A DNA stretch of 64,000 nt from JBFMHP01 sp040752855. GTDB lineage: Bacteria > Pseudomonadota > Gammaproteobacteria > RBG-16-57-12. Of this stretch, positions 59,375 to 64,000 are shown piece by piece. The stretch spans positions 1 through 64,000 of the forward strand of contig JBFMHP010000037.1 of NCBI GenBank assembly GCA_040752855.1, read 5' to 3'. The notes beneath the pieces were generated by a model that saw only the letters and a list, made by a program, of their open reading frames with translations, made no database searches and had not been told where the DNA came from. The position numbers and the translations under genes are program-made. Within the stretch, counting starts at the first letter, position 1; every line of letters starts with the position of its first letter.

Positions 59375-62300
59375 ATGAAAAAGCAGGGAGAGCCCTTTGG
59401 CGCACTCGAGCGCCAATTGCGCGTGCAATTGGCCGAATCCAACAGCTTGGTGGATGCCGCCTTCGAGGCCGTGGTCGACGGCATAATGGTGGTGGACTGT
59501 CATGGCAACATCACGCACCACAACCGTCGACTGTTAGACTTGTTTCACCTCCCTGCCCCAGTCTTTGAGCGCTTCGACGAAGGCGGTTTCATGGATTACT
59601 TGCGCAGTCAGATGAAGGACTCCCGTCAACAGCTCCACCGCCTGGATGCACCGATCACGGGTGAACAGGCGGGGATGCTCGAATTCAGGGACGGCCGCGT
59701 CTTTGAATGCCACATCATCCCCCGGCGGGTGCATGACCACATCGCCGGCTATGTCTGGAGTTTCCGTGATGTCACCGCGCCGCAGCGGGTCTTGCAGACA
59801 CTGCAAAACAGCGAGCGCTACCTGCTGGGCATGGAGCGGGTGAGCCGCATCATTGCGCGCAATGCGAACGTCGATGACATGATCCGTGACTTGGTGCGCG
59901 AGGTGCGCGACATCTTTGCCGCGGACCGCGCCTGGCTGCTCCATCCCTGCGATCCCGAGGCGCCCGCCTGGTCGGTGCCGGTCGAGTGCACCGCGCCGGG
60001 GCATCCAGGGGCGTTCAGCGAGGGCGCGGAGATCGCGACCGATGCCGCAGTTGCGGCGATCTTCCGCGAGGTCAATGCCAGCGCCCAGCCCCTGTGTTAT
60101 ACCTATACCGCCGACACGCCACACGCGGATTTTGTCGTACGGTATCAAATCCAATCGCAAATAGTGATCGGTCTGCGCCCCAAAATCGGCGCGCCCTGGG
60201 TGCTCGGCCTGCACCAGTGCAACCATCCACGCCAGTGGACCGCGGAGGAACAGCGGCTGCTGCACGACATCGCCCGGCGCCTGGAAAAGGCCTTGAGCAT
60301 CCGGCTGCTGCTGCAGTGCCTGGAAAACGATGTGGCCGCGCGCAAGGCCGCCGAGCAGCGTCTGCTGGAAAGCGAACAGTATCTGCAAACCTTGTTGGCC
60401 GCACTCCCCTACGGCGTGGAGGAATGTGATCTCGACGGCGTGATCCGCTATGCCAATCCCGCCCTGCATCGCATGCTGGGTTATGACACCGAGGAGCTGA
60501 TCGGGCGGCGGATCTGGGAATTTATCGCCGATGACGCGGCGCGGGAACAGGCGATGCTGGGATTTGCCGCGATCATCGAGCGGCAACCTTCGCCGGCAAC
60601 GTATCACGTGCGTAAACGTGCGCGTGACGGTCAGGTGCTCAACGTCAAGGTGGACTGGGACTACAAACGCGATGCTCATGGGCGCTTGAAGGGTTTTGTC
60701 GGCATCGTCACCGATATCACCGAACATAAAGCGGCCGAGGAGAAGCTGCGTCTGGCCGAGCGCGTGTTCGAGAGCACGGTGGAAGGCGTGGTGATCACCA
60801 ACCGCGAGGGAAAAATCGTTGCGGTGAACAAGGCCTTCAGCAAGATCACCGGCTATACCGAAGAGGAGGTCATTGGTAACAATCCGCGTTTCCTGGCCTC
60901 TGGCCGGCACGACAAGACCTTCTACAAAGCAATGTGGGAATCGATCGGCGCGGTGGGTTATTGGCAGGGCGAGTTGTGGAACCGGCGCAAGAATGGCGAG
61001 GTCTATCCGGAATGGGTGACCATCACCAGCGTCAAGGACAGCCAAGGCAATGTCACGCACTACGCCGCGGTATTCACCGATATCTCCAAGGAGAAGCGCA
61101 ACGAAAATGAAATCGAATGGCTTGCGCACTACGACCCGCTGACCCGCCTGCCCAACCGGCTGCTGCTCAATGCCCGTCTGCTGCATGCCATCGAACATGC
61201 CCGGCGCAGCGACAGCAAAGTGGCCGTGCTGCTGTTTGATATCAACCGCTTCCGCCACGTCAACGAGACCTTTGGCCATCAGGCGGGCGACGAGATGTTG
61301 CAGGAAATCTCCGGCATGCTCAAAGCGGCGCTGCGTGAGGAAGATACCCTGGCACGCCGCAATGGCGATGAGTTTGCGCTGGTTTTGGAGAACCTGATCG
61401 ATGAAGATCACGCCAGCACCGTCGCGCGCAAGCTCATCGAGCTGTTCCACCAGCCGCTGAGCTTCAAAGGCAACCAGATGGCCTTGAGCGTCAGTATCGG
61501 GATCAGCCTGTATCCGCGCGATGGCGAGGATTGCGAAACACTGATGAAGCATGCCGACGCGGCGCGGCATCGCGCCAAGGAACAGGGCGAGAACAACCTC
61601 AACTTCTACACCAGCGCGCTGACCGATCGCGCGATGGAACGTTACACGCTCGAATCCGCCCTGCGCCACGCACTCACAAACCAGGAGTTGCGGCTGCACT
61701 ATCAGCCGCAGGTATCGCTCGATTCCGGGCGTATCATCGGCGCGGAGGCGCTCATCCGCTGGCAACACCCGGAGTTGGGGCTGGTCTCGCCCATGAAATT
61801 CATCCCGCTGGCCGAAGAGACCGGGCTGATCGTGGAAATCGGGCATTGGGTGATCCAGCAGGCCTGCGCCCAGGCCACCCGCTGGCGCGAGCGAGGGCAT
61901 CATGATTTCTGCATCGCGGTGAACGCCTCGGCGCGGCAATTCCGCCAAGGCGGACTGCTGCATAGCGTGCGCACGGCACTCGAGGAGACCGGCCTGCCCG
62001 CGCACTGCCTGGAAATCGAGATCGTCGAAAGCATGCTGATCGAGGATTCCGCCGAGGTCGACGAGACGCTGCGCCAGCTGCGCAAGCTGGGAGTGAAACT
62101 CGCCATCGACGACTTCGGCACCGGCTATTCGAGTCTGGGCTATCTCCGGCGCTTCCCGCTGGACAAGGTCAAGATCGATCGTTCCTTCATCGAGCACGTC
62201 AATCAAAGCCCCGATGATGCGGCCATCGCCAAGGCGGTGATCTCCATGGGCCACAGCCTGAACATGATGGTGCTGGCCGAGGGGATCGAGGACGAGGGGC

Positions 62301-62860
62301 AGCTCAATTACCTGCGCTGGCAGCACTGCGACGCCATCCAGGGTTACTATTTTTCCCGGCCGCTGCCGACCCAGGAATTCGATGAGCTGCTGCTGGCCGG
62401 AAAGACGCTGCCGCACGCCACGGATATCTCGGGGTCGCCCCGACGCTGCCTGCTGATCGTCGATGACGATACGCATGTACGCAACGCGCTGCAACGCCTG
62501 CTGCGCAATCAACCCTATCAATTGCTGCTGGCCGCCAGCGGGCCGGAAGGACTCCAGCAGTTGGCCAAACACCGTGTCGATGTAATCGTCACCGACTACC
62601 GGATGCCGCAGATGGATGGCGTGGAATTTCTCACGAAGGTCAAGGCGCTCTACCCCGATACCGTGCGCATGATGCTCTCGGGCTACTCCGATATCCGCGC
62701 AGTCACCGACGCGATCAATCGCGGCGCCATCTACAAGTTCATCGAAAAGCCCTGGGATGACCAGCAGCTGCTGAGCTATATCCGGGATGCGTTCCGGCGG
62801 CGGGAGTTGGAGGATGAGAATATGCGGCTGCGCACGGAGCTCGATCGCAACCGCTGTTGA
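59375..62860 (+). CDS. PAS-GAF-PAS-PAS-GGDEF-EAL-REC signalling protein
   Basis: 1161 residues, no membrane helix. PAS ~20-135, GAF ~165-315, PAS ~328-445 (YANPALHRMLGYDTEELIG), PAS ~455-570 (VNKAFSKITGYTEEEVIGNNPRFLASGRHD), GGDEF ~575-745, EAL ~760-1015, receiver ~1030-1150. The GGDEF motif is degenerate (N663-G-D-E-F667), so cyclase activity is doubtful. The EAL motif is intact (E791-A-L in GAEALIRW) with DDFGTGYSSLGYL, so cyclic-di-GMP hydrolysis is likely. Phosphoacceptor D1074 lies in VTDYRMPQMDG, followed by SGYSDIRAVTDAINRGAIYKFIEKPWDD. A C-terminal receiver after EAL is an uncommon order. Confidence 0.92.
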   Translation: MKKQGEPFGALERQLRVQLAESNSLVDAAFEAVVDGIMVVDCHGNITHHNRRLLDLFHLPAPVFERFDEGGFMDYLRSQMKDSRQQLHRLDAPITGEQAGMLEFRDGRVFECHIIPRRVHDHIAGYVWSFRDVTAPQRVLQTLQNSERYLLGMERVSRIIARNANVDDMIRDLVREVRDIFAADRAWLLHPCDPEAPAWSVPVECTAPGHPGAFSEGAEIATDAAVAAIFREVNASAQPLCYTYTADTPHADFVVRYQIQSQIVIGLRPKIGAPWVLGLHQCNHPRQWTAEEQRLLHDIARRLEKALSIRLLLQCLENDVAARKAAEQRLLESEQYLQTLLAALPYGVEECDLDGVIRYANPALHRMLGYDTEELIGRRIWEFIADDAAREQAMLGFAAIIERQPSPATYHVRKRARDGQVLNVKVDWDYKRDAHGRLKGFVGIVTDITEHKAAEEKLRLAERVFESTVEGVVITNREGKIVAVNKAFSKITGYTEEEVIGNNPRFLASGRHDKTFYKAMWESIGAVGYWQGELWNRRKNGEVYPEWVTITSVKDSQGNVTHYAAVFTDISKEKRNENEIEWLAHYDPLTRLPNRLLLNARLLHAIEHARRSDSKVAVLLFDINRFRHVNETFGHQAGDEMLQEISGMLKAALREEDTLARRNGDEFALVLENLIDEDHASTVARKLIELFHQPLSFKGNQMALSVSIGISLYPRDGEDCETLMKHADAARHRAKEQGENNLNFYTSALTDRAMERYTLESALRHALTNQELRLHYQPQVSLDSGRIIGAEALIRWQHPELGLVSPMKFIPLAEETGLIVEIGHWVIQQACAQATRWRERGHHDFCIAVNASARQFRQGGLLHSVRTALEETGLPAHCLEIEIVESMLIEDSAEVDETLRQLRKLGVKLAIDDFGTGYSSLGYLRRFPLDKVKIDRSFIEHVNQSPDDAAIAKAVISMGHSLNMMVLAEGIEDEGQLNYLRWQHCDAIQGYYFSRPLPTQEFDELLLAGKTLPHATDISGSPRRCLLIVDDDTHVRNALQRLLRNQPYQLLLAASGPEGLQQLAKHRVDVIVTDYRMPQMDGVEFLTKVKALYPDTVRMMLSGYSDIRAVTDAINRGAIYKFIEKPWDDQQLLSYIRDAFRRRELEDENMRLRTELDRNRC

Positions 62861-62934
62861 CCCGGCGAACAATCTATCTCAAGAGGATTTCGACGGAGTC
62901 GGCGTCCGGACTCCACGCCGAGACTGTTAACGTA

Positions 62935-63110
62935 TTCAGGCCTTTTTCTCCCTCTCCCCCAGGGACGACTCCATGGATGGAGGAGGTAGGACGGAGTCAG
63001 GAACCCGAGTCGAGAGGGTCGGGGTGAGGGGATCATAGATACAGGTCGAACTTTTTGATCCCCTCATCCTGACCTTCTCCCTGAGGGAGAAGGGACGCTC
63101 TCGTTCAGGT
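62935..63110. repeat. Composite intergenic repeat element
   Basis: CTCCCTCTCCCCCAGGGACGACTCCATGGATGGAGGAGGTAGGACGGAGTC.., ACCCGAGTCGAGAGGG and CCCCTCATCCTGACCTTCTCCCTGAGGGAGAAGGGACG. It shares modules with 41575-41800 (same GACTCCAT..ATGGAG and GAGTCGA..GGGTTCC parts) and lies between two convergent genes. Confidence 0.7.
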
Positions 63111-63147
63111 TCTTTAAGTTCCAGGCAGAACGAAGCACAACACTATG

Positions 63148-64000
63148 CTAAGAGGCCACGGCGGCGTCCGGATTCCCGATCGGCAGCCAGACCGTGAACG
63201 TCGTCCCCTCGCCTTCCGTACTTTCAACCTCGATGCGCCCCTGGTGCCGGCGCACGATGTCTCGGGAGATCGAGAGCCCAAGCCCGGTGCCCTTGCCGAC
63301 GGGCTTGGTGGTGAAAAACGGCTCGAACAGCCGGGCCTGGTGTTCGGCGGAGATGCCGGTGCCGGTGTCGGCTACGGCGATGAAGACCTCCCCTTCCGTG
63401 CGCCCGGTACGCAGGGTGATATCGCCGCTCTCGGTTATCGCCTGCGCCGCATTGACCAAGAGGTTGAGAAATACCTGGTTAAGCTGTGAGGGGATGCAAT
63501 AGACCTTTGGGATTTCGCCGTACTCCTTGTGCAGGGTGCAGCGGTATTTCAGCTCGTTCCAGGCGACGTTCAGTGTGGCGTCCAAACCGTCGTGCAGGTT
63601 CGCCCACTGCCAGTCGCTGCCGGCGGCGTGGGAAAGGCCCTTGAGATCGCGCACGATCTTGGCGACCCGTTCCAGTCCTTGGCGCGATTCGGTCAGCAGC
63701 TGCGGGGTGTCGGCTCGCACGAAGGCGATGTCGGTCTGTTGCTTGAGTTGCCGCACCCTGGCAAGGGCGGCGTCTTCCGGCGGGCACCCCGCCTCCAATG
63801 TCTCGTAGGCATCGAGCAGCGCGAACAAATCGTGCAAATAGTTATTCAGCGAGGCGAGATTGGATGTGACGAAGCCCACCGGGTTGTTGATCTCGTGCGC
63901 AACGCCCGCCGCCAGCTGGCCGACGGCGGCCATCTTCTCCGATTGCAGCAATTGCATCTGGACCTGATGGTTTTCCTTCATGCGTCTAGCCAATTCCTCT
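63148..64000 (-). CDS. Sensor histidine kinase, C-terminal part (5' end beyond window)
   Basis: About 284 residues visible. H-box LAAGVAHEINNPVGFVTSNL with the phospho-accepting His, N-box LNQVFLNLLVNAAQAI, G1 VADTGTGI, F-box FEPFFTTKPVGKGTGLGLSI and G2. A ~60-residue helical insert (YLHDLFALLDAYETLEAGCPPEDAALARVRQLKQQTDIAFV) follows the H-box, typical of HisKA-type kinases with a NtrB/ZraS-like core. The frame runs off the window end, so the sensor part is unknown. Convergent with the REC-containing protein; the two may form a signalling pair. Confidence 0.88.
   Translation of the reverse strand, partial: EELARRMKENHQVQMQLLQSEKMAAVGQLAAGVAHEINNPVGFVTSNLASLNNYLHDLFALLDAYETLEAGCPPEDAALARVRQLKQQTDIAFVRADTPQLLTESRQGLERVAKIVRDLKGLSHAAGSDWQWANLHDGLDATLNVAWNELKYRCTLHKEYGEIPKVYCIPSQLNQVFLNLLVNAAQAITESGDITLRTGRTEGEVFIAVADTGTGISAEHQARLFEPFFTTKPVGKGTGLGLSISRDIVRRHQGRIEVESTEGEGTTFTVWLPIGNPDAAVAS

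Noticed and set aside
59534..62872. 1112-residue open frame opposite the GGDEF/EAL protein
   Set aside because: Shadow of a GC-rich gene; the plus strand carries all recognisable domains.

Overview
The window looks like chromosomal DNA from a gammaproteobacterium. Pointers are an RcnR-free CueR-type MerR regulator, NorR with a sigma-54 promoter in front of hmp, a cytochrome c4, an ATP-transporter-linked zinc outer-membrane protein, REP elements with their RAYT transposases, and many short intergenic repeats of the kind seen in Chromatiales-like genomes. The species cannot be fixed from the sequence; a respiring, possibly chemolithotrophic, relative of the Ectothiorhodospiraceae is my inference only.

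Layout. 1-1.07 kb: the 3' tip of an Rhs polymorphic toxin and its likely immunity gene (DUF6869). 1.07-3.07 kb: two REP-associated transposases in a field of palindromes. 3.07-6.2 kb: a zinc-uptake operon (small accessory protein, outer-membrane barrel, ZnuA-like, ZnuB-like) with no ATPase. 6.2-19.5 kb: mostly housekeeping genes: TrmO, a gamma-glutamylcyclotransferase-like protein, MltF, an OmpA-like barrel, TadA, a type 4 uracil-DNA glycosylase, a Crp/Fnr regulator, cytochrome c4, a transaldolase-transketolase fusion, a monohaem cytochrome and two PNPOx-fold proteins.

19.8-41 kb is an accessory region. It starts with a DrrAB-type exporter beside a broken 5' end of an ECF sigma gene and ends (36.0-37.25 kb) with an intact ECF42-type sigma factor. 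Between them, almost all on the minus strand, lie six intact DGPF/YCII-family proteins plus one broken copy, four intact and one frameshifted VOC proteins, an SRPBCC protein, DUF998, DUF2182, DUF899, DUF2269 and several decayed genes. Four of the DGPF/SRPBCC transcription units are preceded by the same bipartite motif (GTCGA, 13-nt gap, CGnnCGACTA), which is probably the ECF42 promoter. At least three gaps hold integron attC-like hairpins (21876-21937, 26911-27004, 27447-27510), all in the same orientation and each just 3' of a gene, without an integrase in view. So part of this stress-type regulon appears to have been built from, or scattered as, integron cassettes.

41-46.6 kb holds metal and nitrosative-stress functions: DUF4396 membrane protein with a divergent CueR-like regulator and a MerR-type 19-bp-spaced promoter, an HPP-CBS membrane protein, flavohaemoglobin Hmp and NorR. 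46.6-52 kb carries an ABM-fold protein, a 108-bp MITE with target duplication, a TPR lipoprotein-like protein, a methyltransferase divergent from a GlxA-type regulator, and a SnoaL-like protein. 52.2-59 kb: a Ku fragment, aconitase, class I fructose-bisphosphate aldolase, DUF488 with a tiny DUF2892-like gene, a ferredoxin-reductase-like flavoprotein behind FNR-type boxes, a ferritin-like protein, a stand-alone NuoI and DUF5335. 59.3-64 kb: a 1161-residue PAS/GAF/GGDEF/EAL/REC signalling protein and the 3' part of a histidine kinase on the other strand.
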